A DNA stretch of 64,000 nt, taken from NCBI GenBank assembly GCA_963969395.1, contig OZ017796.1, positions 9,922,501 to 9,986,500 of the forward strand, written 5' to 3'. The stretch comes from Pseudoscleropodium purum (lineage: Eukaryota > Streptophyta > Bryopsida > Hypnales > Brachytheciaceae). The notes beneath the pieces are model-generated. The model saw only the letters and a list, made by a program, of their open reading frames with translations. It was not told where the DNA came from and made no database searches. The first letter of the stretch is position 1. Each line of letters opens with the position of its first letter. This document shows positions 10,550 to 21,923 of the stretch, in pieces. The position numbers and the translations under genes are program-made.

Positions 10550-12136
10550 ATAGGATTTTAATTTCAGTTAGGAGTAGGAGCGGATCCGGATCCGGATCCG
10601 GCTCAATAGTATTAGGTTAGACCGGAAGTTAGATTTAGGTGGCGGCGGACCCCCACGGGTTTTCCGCTCCTTTTTGTGCTTTTAGGGTTTTGACCCTTTG
10701 TATATAAATCGGTTCCTGAGATGGGAATTGGGAGTTGTTCATTTTGCAAACTTCTTGTACCTTTCCATTCTCTTCGTTGTGTATCTCTCTCCAGCGCGAC
10801 AGGATTGTATAATGTGGAGTTAGGATAGTACGAGTGAGTTTGTAAGTGATTTCTCCCCTTGGTGTTTATTTTCCGATCCAAGGTGCATGTGAGTAGGTAC
10901 CGAAGAGTTGGGAGTGAACTTAGTTCCTCAGCACATCTAGAGTTTGAGATTCCGGGTGAGAAAGCCGTTGTTAGGCTAGGCGGGTAGGGAGGGATTCCTT
11001 AGCTGCGCTAGAACTCCCGGGTGGGAAATCCGGTCGAGTGTCCGATCTCCTGTGAGGTCTCACCACCCGTAGGGGTAACGGAAGAACTTTAGTTGATGTT
11101 GGAACGGACGGGTGCACTTGTAACCACCTGTCTTCGCACGGATCGGAAGTAGCATCAAGGTCGTTGTAGTACGAGAGGGTCGAGTGTGGGGTCTTTGTGT
11201 GACCTACGACCCGGATTGCTATCTGGGTTGTTGTGAAGGACCAAACCGGATCCGGATTAGCTTAGGAGTTTAGAAGGTAGGACAGTGGGTCTTCAGCCAC
11301 TATAAGTCACGGAAGGAGTGGTGGGCCTACCACTCTCAAAATTAAGCGGCGACCCCTCTGATGGTGAAACAGAGGCAAAACCAAACCGGATAGGATTACG
11401 AGTACAGGATGACCATTCCGACCGGATTGGTCAGGACGGATGTCCAGGATCGGAAGTTGTGAGATCCTGGGATTTGGGTATTTGTACGGACCGGATAGTT
11501 AGTAGGACCGGAAGAAGGAGTAATCCGGTCTGTAGTTATCCGGTGTGGTAATATTTCTGGTTCTAGATCTAGGACCGGAAAGTAAGATTGGCATACTGAC
11601 TGAGCTTAACTGCTTAATAGAGCTAGATACTTCACAGGATCTCGTGGGTTCGATCTTTAGAGTCACTTAGTTATACTCTAGAGCGATTTTTGTGAGTATA
11701 ATGGGGAATTGACCTGCCCTGTGCTGCGACAGCTTTCTCACCCGGAATCTCAAACTCTAGACGTGCTGAGGAACTAAGTTCACTCCCAACTCTTCGATAC
11801 CTACTCACATGCACCTTGGATCGGAAAATAAACACCAAGGGGAGAAATCACTCGCAAACCAACTCGTACTATCCTAACTCCACATCATACAATCCTGTCG
11901 CGCTGGAGAGAGACACACAATGAAGAGAATAGAAAGGTACAAGAAGTTTGCAAAATGAACAACTCCCAGTTCCCATCTCAGGAACCGATTTATATACAAA
12001 GGGTAAAAACCCTAAAAGCACAAAAAGGAGCGGAAAACCCGTGGGGGTCCGCCGCCATCCTAATCTAACTTCCGGCTAACCTAATACTGTTGAGCCGGAT
12101 CCGGATCCGGATCCGCTCCTGAAATCCAAATCCTAT

Positions 12137-13801
12137 CTACCCTACAACTCTAGATCCTATTGTCGGGCTTCCGATCTCCGGGACTAGCTCCTCGAAGACT
12201 TCACTCAAATTCCGGACCCGTTCCCCCTCCGCAGGATTAGATCCGGGTGGAGACTCCAGGTCGATGGTGATATCTGGTCTCGTGTCCGGAGTCCTAGTCC
12301 GTGCAGACTTCTTGGACTCAGGAGTCCAATCCTTCCTATCCTTCTGAATGGTTGCGTCCGGAAAGAGATCCGGTAGAGAGATGTCCGAAAGATGAATACC
12401 TTTGTCGCACGTCGCTCCAGTCAGCTTCCGGCTGCTCTCCTCGATCCGGTCCGCAGCCTTCCGCCCCTCCACCATTGCCGTCTCCACCTGCTCAGCGAAG
12501 TCGGCGAGAATCCGGACCATCCGGGAACCGGATAGTTTCTTCTCTTCGTAGATCTTCTCGTCGAAGAGCTTCGCTTTGGCGGCGGCCGTTCCGGTCTCTC
12601 CCAGGACCTCCTTGATCTGCTCGGCTATCTTCCGAGTCTCCTCCGCCATCTCCCGGGCGGCCGTCACGTCTTCCCGATAGGCAAAAAGAGTTGCCTTCAG
12701 GTTATCCACCTCCTCCTGCAACTGGCGGATCTCTGCTTCTTGCTTCCGGGTCTCTTCCGGATTGGTGATGCACTCCGCCACCTGTTCCGCCAACTTGTTG
12801 TCCGGTGGCGCACCTACCAACTTGCCGATCGCCGCAAGCGTCCTGTGCTTGACCTCCCAATCCGCCCTGATGTTGCAGAGGACGTTGATCAGACCGTTGA
12901 ACGGATCTTGCATTTCCGGGTCTCCCCCGGAAACAGTCTTCGTGGCTTCCGATTTTTCTTCCGGGGCCGGTCTGTCTTGACCGGGAGGCGTCCCGCGCTT
13001 GTGTGGAGGCGTCAACTTCTGTCGCTTGATGGGCGGCATCGGCTCCTCCTCTTCTTCGCTCGACTCCCGTTCAGACCCGGAATCGGATTCGGCCTCGTCA
13101 TCCGTTTCCGACTCCCCATACTTCAGGAGGACTTCCTGAGTCTTCCACACCTTCTCCTCCGTGTCGGTGAGGACTTGGTGTTCTCGATAGAGGTGGAAGA
13201 GGTAAGGGCACACTGGAGTGGCCCTTTTCTTCCCAACCCTACTAACGAGCTGGGCCACGAGATCGGAAATGATCCGTGCCCAGTCCACTTTCCGGGTACC
13301 ACTGAGGGCACCGAAAATGGTGTTGCCGAGGGTGATCGTCACCCTGGTCGGCTTTTCCGGGTGAAGAACCGGAACCAGGAATTGCAGGATCCGACGGTGT
13401 CGGTCATCCACGCAATCCTCGACCGCGTATCCGTCCTTCGGGTTGACGGCTCCCTTGAACTTCCCTCGGACAAACTCATCCTTCCGGCTCGCCATCCCCA
13501 AACCTCCTGCTCGGAAACCGTAAGCCGCTCTCCACATCCCCTCGTTCCAGCTGACGGGAGTTCCTCTCACGGTGTTGTCAAACTGGTTGGACAGCTTTCC
13601 GAGGAGCTCCTTGACCATTCTCTCCTCCCTAAAACCCCAGGGTTTCTCGGCAAACCCGAGGCAACCCATGGATTTGAGATCCTCCATGAGTTCAGACTTT
13701 TCCGGCTCTGTGGAGGGAATAACCGGAATAACTTTTCGGAGCTTCACCTCACCTCCAAAGGGACTCGCTGGTCTAGACCTACGTAGCGGAGGCATTCCCA
13801 C
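12137..13801 (-). CDS. LTR-encoded 554-residue protein, copy 2
   Basis: Third uninterrupted ORF of exactly 554 codons, inside LTR copy 2. It carries more substitutions than copies 1 and 3 (for example SELMEDLKSMGCLGF and PDNKLAEQVAECI) but no indel and no stop. An equal length despite many base changes suggests the protein was under selection while the family was active. The layout is the same as copy 1: acidic tract, basic patch, coiled coil. Confidence 0.8.
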   Translation of the reverse strand: MGMPPLRRSRPASPFGGEVKLRKVIPVIPSTEPEKSELMEDLKSMGCLGFAEKPWGFREERMVKELLGKLSNQFDNTVRGTPVSWNEGMWRAAYGFRAGGLGMASRKDEFVRGKFKGAVNPKDGYAVEDCVDDRHRRILQFLVPVLHPEKPTRVTITLGNTIFGALSGTRKVDWARIISDLVAQLVSRVGKKRATPVCPYLFHLYREHQVLTDTEEKVWKTQEVLLKYGESETDDEAESDSGSERESSEEEEEPMPPIKRQKLTPPHKRGTPPGQDRPAPEEKSEATKTVSGGDPEMQDPFNGLINVLCNIRADWEVKHRTLAAIGKLVGAPPDNKLAEQVAECITNPEETRKQEAEIRQLQEEVDNLKATLFAYREDVTAAREMAEETRKIAEQIKEVLGETGTAAAKAKLFDEKIYEEKKLSGSRMVRILADFAEQVETAMVEGRKAADRIEESSRKLTGATCDKGIHLSDISLPDLFPDATIQKDRKDWTPESKKSARTRTPDTRPDITIDLESPPGSNPAEGERVRNLSEVFEELVPEIGSPTIGSRVVG

Positions 13802-13978
13802 TCGAAACTACCTCACTCTCTCCTAGCCGCACGTCCCGTTCCTCACTTCCTCTCTTCGATCTCAACCGGAAGCAAAATAGACAAAATACAAACGTACAGA
13901 CGCACAAACGACAAAAACTCAACCGCGCGCGCTCAAGGTCGAGTTTCTAAAAGGGGGTGCAACAGTGAAAGTTCCTCC

Positions 13979-13985
13979 TTATATA
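13979..13985 (-). promoter_or_regulatory. TATA box of LTR copy 2
   Basis: Minus-strand TATATAA in the context GGGACTATATAAGGAGG, at the same place relative to the ORF as in the other two LTRs. Confidence 0.55.
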
Positions 13986-14258
13986 GTCCCTGGACCCTTT
14001 CCGGTTTGTCATCATGAATCCGGTTTACCATCATTATCCGGCTCATCATCATTATCCGGTCCTATACCTAATCCGTGTTGCATTCCGTTTCCGTCGTTAG
14101 TTACTCTTGACCGGATTAGATCCAAGAGGCCCACTACTTCACGTTCCGTGCTAATTTTGAGTTTTCCTTCTCCACCTAATTGGATCCGGTTAGCTAATGA
14201 CTAGTTTCCGTTCCTATTTTGGTGTATACTAAGAAAATCAAAATTTTAAGCTGCGACA

Positions 14259-16604
14259 GTCGTTTCCTTGCACTACATTTGATGCCACAGATGGAGATTG
14301 AGAAATTAGAACTTCTTCATTTCTCTTATCATCACCAATAGCATTCTCATTGATTGTCACCTCTTTGACAATAGCGTTTGCCTTTTCCGAAAGAATGTTT
14401 TCGCTATTCAAGAATCCCATTCCATTGCAATATGCAGTTAAAGAAGGTAGATTCTCCTGTACCCCTACATTGTTCACATTTTCACAAAAGGTATATGCAT
14501 CATTTGCATTGTCGAGAACGACATCCTTGCAGTTTAGATGATAATCATGCGTATCATTCACCAAATTGGGAAAGTCTTGTATAACGTCTTCATCTCCCCA
14601 CGTTGTCACACGATTGAAGTCATCCCCATCATCTACAGCTGAAAGGGCCCTTTCCAAATCCTCGTCATCATCGTCATCATCGTCTTCTAACGTCGGCCTA
14701 TCTGAATCCTTTGATTCTATCGGATCCACATTATCCACATTATCATTATACCATTTTTTTTCCACATTATCATTATACCAAGCATGTGCGGACAATATTT
14801 GATCTCCCGGATTCAACATATTGTGGAATAGAGGTTCTTTGTGTCGAAAAGCCACAAATTCCTTCACCACTGCTACATATTCATCCGGTTTATATATTCT
14901 CTCCAAAACTTTCTTACATCCTGACATTGCATCTACATCATCCGCTAGCTCTTTGTCATGAAGAAGGTATGGATTCAAAAGAGCTGCGGCTGATTGGAGA
15001 TCGTTGTCCACCATTCTTCTTCGGGCATAAAAAGATTGTACCAATGGAATTGCAAGTTCTTCTAGCAAACAAAATGGTGGATTTTGTAATCCGTTCACGT
15101 GCTTCTCTAACTTCCTCATGATATGCAACACCTTCCCCATGCATGGTGATTTTGAATCCAAATCGCGGAGTGTACATATAATTGGTTCAACCATCTCCAC
15201 ATAATTGATGGACCGATTCCAAAAATGGTCATCAAGAACAATTTTCTTCACCGCTAAGGCCAAGTCTTTTGGTTGGACTTTGGCTCCACGTTTCTTCTTG
15301 AGAGTATGTACATACTCAACCCATTGCGAATCTACCACCGTTTATTCCAATGCTCCTCTCAATTTTGTCAAACGCTCCATCATGATAAATTTAGAGGTGA
15401 ACCTTGTATCCCCAAGCATCAAGAGACCAAGATTTGGCGAATACTTTCGCAATAGAGCTAGTGGCATATGTCTCTTCTTAATAAATTTAGCTATAAGAAC
15501 TCCTTTATCCAATTTGAAAGCAATCCATTTTTGTGCAGCCCAGTCCTTCAACAACAAATTCAATGCATGTACTACGCACCCTTGGTAAAAAATATGAGGA
15601 TATTTTGCAGATATTACATCCCATGCGGACGGATTCACAGGAGTATTATCCGTAGTTATTAACACAATGTTCTTGGACCCCACTTGTTCAATGAACTTTT
15701 CCAACACAGCTGCCAAGTACTCCGCATTTTTTTCACAACCACTTATATCCACTGATCCAAGAAATTCTTCACCTGCGGATGATACAAGCATGGCATTGAT
15801 GAGAGGTTGATTAGTCACTGAGCTCCATCCATCAATGGACAATATTGCTCCAAATTTTCGAATGCTATCTTCGGTCCGTGCATTCAATAGTGTCTGAATG
15901 TTGGTCTTCGCCTCATTCAACAATTTGTACTAAAGGTCGTGGTATGAGGGAGGAATGTATGGCCTACCGAACGCAGCCGTTTTCTTCATTGCTTCTTTAA
16001 AAGTTAAATTTCAAGCCACGAAAAATGGTATGTTCGCCGAATAAAAAAAATTTGCCCACAGTGAATGTAATTTGCGTCTATAACCTTTTTCAAACCCATT
16101 CACTAAGCTACCTTGCCTCTGAGGTCTAGAACTTGATGCCCTTGGGGTTTCACGTTCACCAGAAGCTTCTGTACTGAAAGTCACTTCAGTTGTGGCACAT
16201 ACCATTGATACCAATTCTTTGGACGTTGGACAAAAGTCTTCGTGGTCAGAATGCGACACAGCCTTTTCGGCCGAAAACTCTTGGACATCTGAAGGGCCAG
16301 GGTTGCCATCCACATTGTCCATTACAACGCGTTTTGAAAAAACTCCTTCGCAATATCAAAATAAATCTCGAACTGCCATTGATAATTGTAGACAAAGGCT
16401 CACCCCTTTATCACGTATACCTTTAGACCCAGGATAGCCTAAGTGGCTCAACATACGGCCGAACTTCCTTAACATGACCGCCTTGCAAAGCCTACATTCT
16501 ACTTTACCATCCTGTGGCATACTATACCAAAGAGAAAAATCCCCCGTCGGTTTGGCCCCCATATTGACAAGTGTATATTTTACCTCAATTTCAAAAGAAA
16601 CCAA
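14259..16604 (-). pseudogene. BED-finger / DUF659 hAT-type transposase, decayed and cut by an LTR
   Basis: One minus-strand frame runs from about 16604 to the LTR border. It starts with a BED-like zinc finger (CRLCKAVML, then a His region GRMLSHLGYPGSKG), then a linker, then the DUF659/hAT core (ILSIDGWSSVTNQPLINAML, VLITTDNTPVNPSAW, CVVHALNLLLKDW, LGDTRFTSKFIMMERL), and a C-terminal acidic region. Four in-frame stops interrupt it: TGA 16356, TGA 16011, TAG 15930 and TAA 15342. No frameshift is needed. The C terminus after VVQGND is replaced by LTR copy 2, so the hAT dimerisation region is missing. Non-functional. Confidence 0.85.
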
Positions 16605-16864
16605 TAGAATGTTTTAAATTTGAAACCCACAATGTGACAATGTATACAATATCAATGAAATTAATCACACAAAGCTTTGAAAATCAAAGCCCCCCCGTCC
16701 ACCGAACTATGCATTACCAAGCAAGAGACTCAATAAATTGAAGCTCATAGCCCTTGGAAATTTTAGCGTTCGATTTTTTGAGAGTGAATACAAAAGCTTT
16801 TCTTCTAACACTTATAATCCCCTTCAGAAAATTAAAGGTTCATTTTTAGGGTTTACATTCAAAA

Positions 16865-17072
16865 ACAAGCAACGGCCCGGACGGAGCTGAAGCGAATGGG
16901 CGGATGGGGTGGTCGGGCGGACAAACCAAACGGGTCGGACATGCGGTCGGATAAGGCGGTCGAACGGGACTGTCCGCACTATCCCGCCTTCCGACGCCGT
17001 CCGCGCTTTAGACACGCGGACCACCCCACTTAAACACTGACCGCCGACGGCGTCCGCCCAACTGTCCATTGG
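16865..17072. repeat. GC-rich CGGACG/CGTCCG repeat island
   Basis: About 200 bp, far richer in GC and CpG than the AT-rich surroundings, built from variants of CGGACG, CGGTCGG and CGTCCG. It resembles the bodies of the hAT-type MITEs at 37.8 and 56.8 kb, but I find no clear terminal repeats or target duplication here. Confidence 0.5.
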
Positions 17073-18973
17073 AGCATCCTATGAGGCCATTATTATTCAA
17101 AAAGAGCGATAACATTTCCAAAAAAAAACAGCCTAATAATCACTGCTAAATGAGGATCAATGTAATTGATTTATCATTTTATTTTAAAAAAAAATGTAAA
17201 TCCTAAACCCTATACCCTAATTACCCTAAACCTTTTCTTTTCTCCCCTAAATTGTTTTACGAATGAGGGGAATGTGGTTAAGTTGAATATGTTTGGATTA
17301 TTTACTTATATTATCCCTCTAAATAGGTTTCGAGAAGATCTGAAGATGGTGGGGATTTTTTTAAAGTTCATTAGGAAATCAAATGTTTTGCAGAAATAAT
17401 CAATTCCTTTTTTATTGTAAGCAAATGAAATTTTAAAAAAAGGCCCCAATACATAATTAGAATAACAGTTTAATGGATTTCAACCTCATGATATTTAATG
17501 AAAGGTTGTGATTTTTCATTAAAAGTGCATCACGATCTTCAAATGAACATCGAGTCTTTCATATTTTTTAATGAAATTTTGATTAAATTTGAAAACAAAG
17601 AAAAAGAATCAATGTTTTAACTTTCAAATTATGTATGGCTATATTTTTCCTTAAAAACATAGAAAAATTCGTTACTTGAGTTGGTTGAGTAGAATACATT
17701 ATACACTTATACATGTGCTATATTTATTTTGAAGGGTAATTCCAATATTCTTATTTCAAATGTTTTTAAATATTAATTTTAAAAAAGAGGGTTCATTGTT
17801 TAAAGATCTAAAAAATTGACAAATATAATTTCTATTATAAATAGGAATTGAATTCGGAATTCGATTTTTGAAATGATTCAAATGAACAAGATATTGATTA
17901 TAAAATATTTCTTCGTTTGAGTTTTCAAAATGAATTCACGAAACAATTGCAAACTTTTGAACTTAGGTATATGGTATTGTTTTTGGTTTGTACTTTGTAG
18001 AGTATAATACTTCAATTGTAATCCTAAATAAATGAAAAAACTTCACATGAATGAAATGTTTCTATGTATTGCACAAAGATTTCTACCAATTACTATAATA
18101 ATTAGATACATTATTACATTTCATAAAATATTCTACATAGAAAGAAAAAATCATTTCAGTTTTCAATCATGATAAACGATGTCTTTTACTCTTTCTGTTA
18201 TATGTTCATTTTGTATAACGTGTACATTGTACAATCTTTGAGAGTAGGGTAGTTCATTTTTGACTCCCATTGAAATAGAAAATATATTTGTGTTTGGATT
18301 TTGAAATCATTATGTATTCTACGGTCTTGCAAGAATGCATCTTGCTCCTTCCTTTGAATCCTTTTGATATTTTCTTTTTTTTCCTTTACTTTCTCGTAGG
18401 GCTCTCGTTCTCTTGTTCTCTTCATTTGACCAGCCTATTTGGCTTGGCTTAGTTTTTGTTTTTTTTAATGCAAAGGTTTATGCATATGTTATAAAAAATA
18501 TATATTATTTATTTAAAATTAATATATTGATGAACAAACGCATAAAGGCATTGAATGCTTTTACATTTAAAGTTATAAATCTATCATAAATCACTCTTGC
18601 AAATTTGAATGATTGAATTGAAAATTTGAAAATGTAATTACAAGAGCTTTCAATTCAATCAATTGCATAAATCATAAATGTTGAAATGCAACTTGTATGA
18701 GTTTAGCATCTATGAAGATTAATTCATGCCATCTACATGCAATTTTCCAATTTAATAAAATGCAATTGAGTACTTCAATTTCTTTCTTTCCAATTCTCCA
18801 AGTAACATTCACTTCATATCTTTCTCTATTTGTTTATCTATTTTTTGGGAACAAATGGAGAAACCATCTTTGTCTATATTTGCACATGCACTTTTATTTG
18901 ATTGATGAAGAATAGATTTATGAAATATATAATCATTGATTTGTTCATGTTGATTTATCTAATATATTTTATG

Positions 18974-19010
<37 letters not shown>

Positions 19011-19465
19011 CATTAAAAGAGTATGGAAGACAAGATTGACAGATTGTATTCAAATGTTGTTGATTTTGAAATGATTTAGTACTATATCATTTATAAGAAT
19101 ATTATAATAGTGTTATGTTATAATATTCCTAAAACAATTGCAACAAATAATAAAATACATGCTAAGTTAGGTTTGTTAGCCTACCAATTGTTCATTAATA
19201 GACATAATTGAGTAGCCCCCTTAAATGAAACACTCAATATCTAATATCTTACAATTCAAATGGTGGATTTGTCTAAATTTTTTTTCCACATCTTTTCCAA
19301 CTAATTTACTACAAGATGCTACGGTTACATATGCCCAAAAGTATTTTTCTTCTAAGACTTGGTATTTGTACTACTAATGGCAGTTTTGAAGTGTTTTTAG
19401 TGAAAAGAACTTTAGGGGTTAAACATCTATACTGTTAGATTTTGAAAAAAGAACAATTTGCTTCA
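17073..19465. other. AT-rich intergenic DNA
   Basis: No gene-like ORF. Contains degenerate telomere-like CCCTAA runs near 17200-17235 and a short AT microsatellite at 18971-19010. I see nothing else. Confidence 0.6.
18971..19010. repeat. AT/GTAT microsatellite
   Basis: ATGTATGTAT followed by an AT dinucleotide run and ACATAT. Confidence 0.85.
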
Positions 19466-19490
19466 TTAGGTTTAGGGTTTAGGGTTTAAA
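19466..19490. repeat. Short interstitial plant telomere repeat
   Basis: Two copies of TTTAGGG plus partial units (TTAGG, TTTAAAG). It lies directly beside the GC-rich repeat at 19499. Confidence 0.6.
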
Positions 19491-19498
19491 GTTTAAGG

Positions 19499-19865
19499 TG
19501 AGCCGTCCGCCCTGTTCGCTCGATCCGGCATCCGCCTTGTCCGCCTCGTTCGCCCCAATACCCATCCGCCCCGTTCTCCGTCCGCCCTGTCCTTCCGATC
19601 CGACATCCGCCCTGTCCGCCCAATCCGACGTCCGCCCTGTTCGTCCCGTCCGTCCCGTCCGCCCCGATACCCGTCCAACCGTCCAACCGTCCTCCGTCCG
19701 TCCTATCCGTCCGATCCGGCGTCCGCGCTTTCCGGCCTGTCTGCCCTGATATCGATCCGCCCCGATACGGCCGTCCGATTGACACGCGGACTGATGTGGT
19801 CCACATGATCTGGATGTCCGCCTCGGGGCGTCCGCTTATATATATATGGGGAGGCGGACGGCTCA
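19499..19865. mobile_element. GC-rich non-autonomous repeat with 13-bp terminal inverted repeats
   Basis: Bordered by TGAGCCGTCCGCC and GGCGGACGGCTCA. The interior is CpG-dense, with many GTCCG/CGTCC units. Part of it (ACGCGGACTGAT, then GTCCGCCTCGGG) matches the element at 37833-38148, so they are related. No convincing target duplication was seen. Confidence 0.55.
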
Positions 19866-19938
19866 TTCCGAACAATTGTTCACTTTTGGAGTGGGCGGAC
19901 CAGTGCCTTGGAAGCTCTGCACGCCCCCTTTGCTTTGA

Positions 19939-20200
19939 GTGTTGAAAGCATCGTCAAGGAGGACGTTGACAAAGGTGTTTGAAGTGACACACTGTAATTC
20001 TTGTGAACTTCATTTCATTTTGACGTTTTCCATGACACTTTTGTCTAACAAATTGTTGTTGACGATTGTTGCAAACTATGCTGGTCAAGATGCACCCCCT
20101 CCAAGGACTTTAAATGAAGTACCTATCCGAAAGTATACAATGGTCCTTGATTTAAATGGTGTTCTGTTTCATAGAAGTTTTCTACACAATAGACCTAATA
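19939..20200 (+). pseudogene. FCP1/NIF-like HAD phosphatase gene fragment, cut by CACTA
   Basis: The frame ends in PPPRTLNEVPIRKYTMVLDLNGVLFHRSF. MVLDLNGVL is motif I of plant FCP1-like HAD phosphatases (D-x-N-G variant with the nucleophile Asp). The CACTA terminus begins 13 residues later and no continuation is evident after the element at 32096. It is either an exon of a disrupted gene or an old fragment. Confidence 0.45.
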
Positions 20201-20213
20201 CACTACAAGAATA
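20201..20213 (+). repeat. CACTA left terminal inverted repeat
   Basis: CACTACAAGAATA matches the reverse complement of the right end at 12 of 13 positions. Confidence 0.9.
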
Positions 20214-21128
20214 TAGGCATTCTATGACTATGTAAATGACTACGTTTTCAGTCATTTCGGACATATATGACTACCTGTGAAAATGGGGCTCCGTAGTCAT
20301 TGTGGACGAGTCCTTTAGGACATGACTGCATTCTTAATATCACCATCCGTCATCATACAAGGAAAGTTTTGGATGAATTATTCCTACGTGGCCTCTGATG
20401 TGTTCAGGTCTGCATGACGTGGTACTTGGGTTTGTTAGTCATAGTGTAGTCATTTTTTTAGTCCCATTGTAGTCGAGTTCTGATGGTGGGCCCCACTTAG
20501 TCCACATGGCAATTGTTGGTAGGCGGTTCAATCCAATGTTCAGACATTCAGATGGGCAACAAGTTCTGGTGTAGTTATTCCCTAGTAGGGATTCAATTGA
20601 ACTACAGTCATATCATTGTGTATTGTTGCAATTGCAACTGCAGCTTAGTCAAGTGGTAGTTAAACAGTATTCAGTCTCCTATGCTTAAGTGCTATTGCAG
20701 TTGCACCTGAGTTGCATCTCAGTTATATTTCAATACTAGGGTTGACAACGTAATGAAGCTTAGAAGCTGTTTTAGTACGATGTGGTTGTATAGCTCAGCA
20801 TTTGCTTTCATGAAAATGATAGAAAATTGATAGCCAAGTAAGCCAACCAACATGAGAACTATTGAGAAGAAAAATAGTTGTACAAGCAATGGATGCACAT
20901 ACCATTACAAAATGGAAGACAACTAAAGCATTTTGTCAATGTCTACATCCATGATTACATTTCTCTGAATTATTACACACAAGGTTTTGTGAGAATTCAA
21001 GGCATTGACCACTCTAAAATCAAAATACGTGCCCTCTTCCTTTAGAAGTATGACAATTCTGTACTATAGAGGGCTATCAGTCTTGCATGCAAATGTTACA
21101 CTACACTTACACCAACAGCGAAGTAATC

Positions 21129-21341
21129 TCATGGGTTCAACTTTATGTACTTGGAATCCCAAATGACGTTTCCACCTTGAATGTCGTGCATTACTTCTTG
21201 GTCAGCCTCCAACTTGGGAAACATCAACGACACCTTCGGTTGCGAAACCTCCCGCACGTCCACTCTAAACCAACCATCCGGAATGAGCATGCCATGGAAC
21301 TTATCTATCCCTCCTATACCGCTGATTCTTCCCAAAGCCAC
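21129..21341 (-). CDS. Terminal conserved exon of the CACTA minus-strand gene
   Basis: Small ORF with WFRVDVREV, LMFPKLEAD and VIWDSKYIKL. A related ORF lies at 50977-51225 in the CACTA relic (MDVKEA, WDNKYIKL), again downstream of a HAD domain. Conservation in both position and sequence argues that it is coding. It is probably the last exon of the minus-strand transcript. Function unknown; splice borders not resolved. Confidence 0.45.
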   Translation of the reverse strand: MALGRISGIGGIDKFHGMLIPDGWFRVDVREVSQPKVSLMFPKLEADQEVMHDIQGGNVIWDSKYIKLNP

Positions 21342-21923
21342 CTTTTGCCGAGTGGATCATGGATTGACGAGGTACACATTGTCATACAAGCTGAGCTGAA
21401 AGATAGATTTGTTTTGTTAGATACATGAAGTACTCTTGCCCGTGGGACCTTCAAAACATATTTCTCATTGCCAATGTAGTCACTCATACAATAAATAACT
21501 GAAAATTGACTAACAACTTCCCCAATTGAGTCACATATGAGGATTGGATGAGGATAATGCAACTACCAAATGACTAGGCAGTCATTCCTGAGTCATACAA
21601 TTGAAACAACATTGACCTCACCCTTCCAATTCCCCGAATGAAATTTGTGTACTCCAACACATTCAGGCTTCAACATCTCACCTTTTTTTTGGAAGAATCA
21701 CGGTTCTTGTCCTCTACCGCTGTCGTCTTTGCCCTTGTCTCTCTTTTCCGTGCCTTCAACAAATACACACAAATTTTTTGTTAGAATTGAAAACAATTAG
21801 AAGGTGAGGGGACACGAATGAGCTTGAACCTTGTGGTCTACAAGTCCCCTCACCTTCCTCTATAAGCGCATTGTCACTGAGATCTGAATTCTGTGTCAAA
21901 TCATGCCCTTGAACTACATTGTT

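Larger units (their letters stand above)
8446..11731 (+). mobile_element. Solo LTR (copy 3), opposite orientation, 5-bp target duplication GCTTT
   Basis: Full-length LTR with TGTCGCAGC at the left and GCTGCGACA at the right, flanked by GCTTT at 8441-8445 and 11732-11736. It lies within the sequence that is continuous in LTR copy 1 (near 5550). No gag-pol is attached, so it is a solo LTR left by LTR-LTR recombination. It is nearly identical to LTR copy 1 but inverted, with only 365 bp between them. Confidence 0.92.
11732..14258 (-). repeat. LTR copy 2, right fragment
   Basis: Resumes the LTR interrupted at 8445, starting with the right GCTTT duplication and ending at GCTGCGACA (14258). It is more diverged from copies 1 and 3 than they are from each other, consistent with being the oldest. 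Its outer border cuts a hAT transposase gene; the flanking bases are GTCGT, and the matching duplication is outside the window. Confidence 0.88.

Noticed and set aside
12740..13786. 348-codon plus-strand ORF opposite the LTR-encoded protein (with 203- and 175-codon counterparts in copies 1 and 3)
   Set aside because: It is not open over the same length in the other two LTR copies, whereas the sense ORF is 554 codons in all three.
4760..14258. Reading the three 554-codon ORFs as a tandem host gene family
   Set aside because: Each sits between TGTCGCAGC and GCTGCGACA ends, one has a 5-bp target duplication, and one is next to a primer binding site, so they are parts of LTRs.
19466..19490. Chromosome end
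   Set aside because: Only two full telomere units, with ordinary sequence on both sides.
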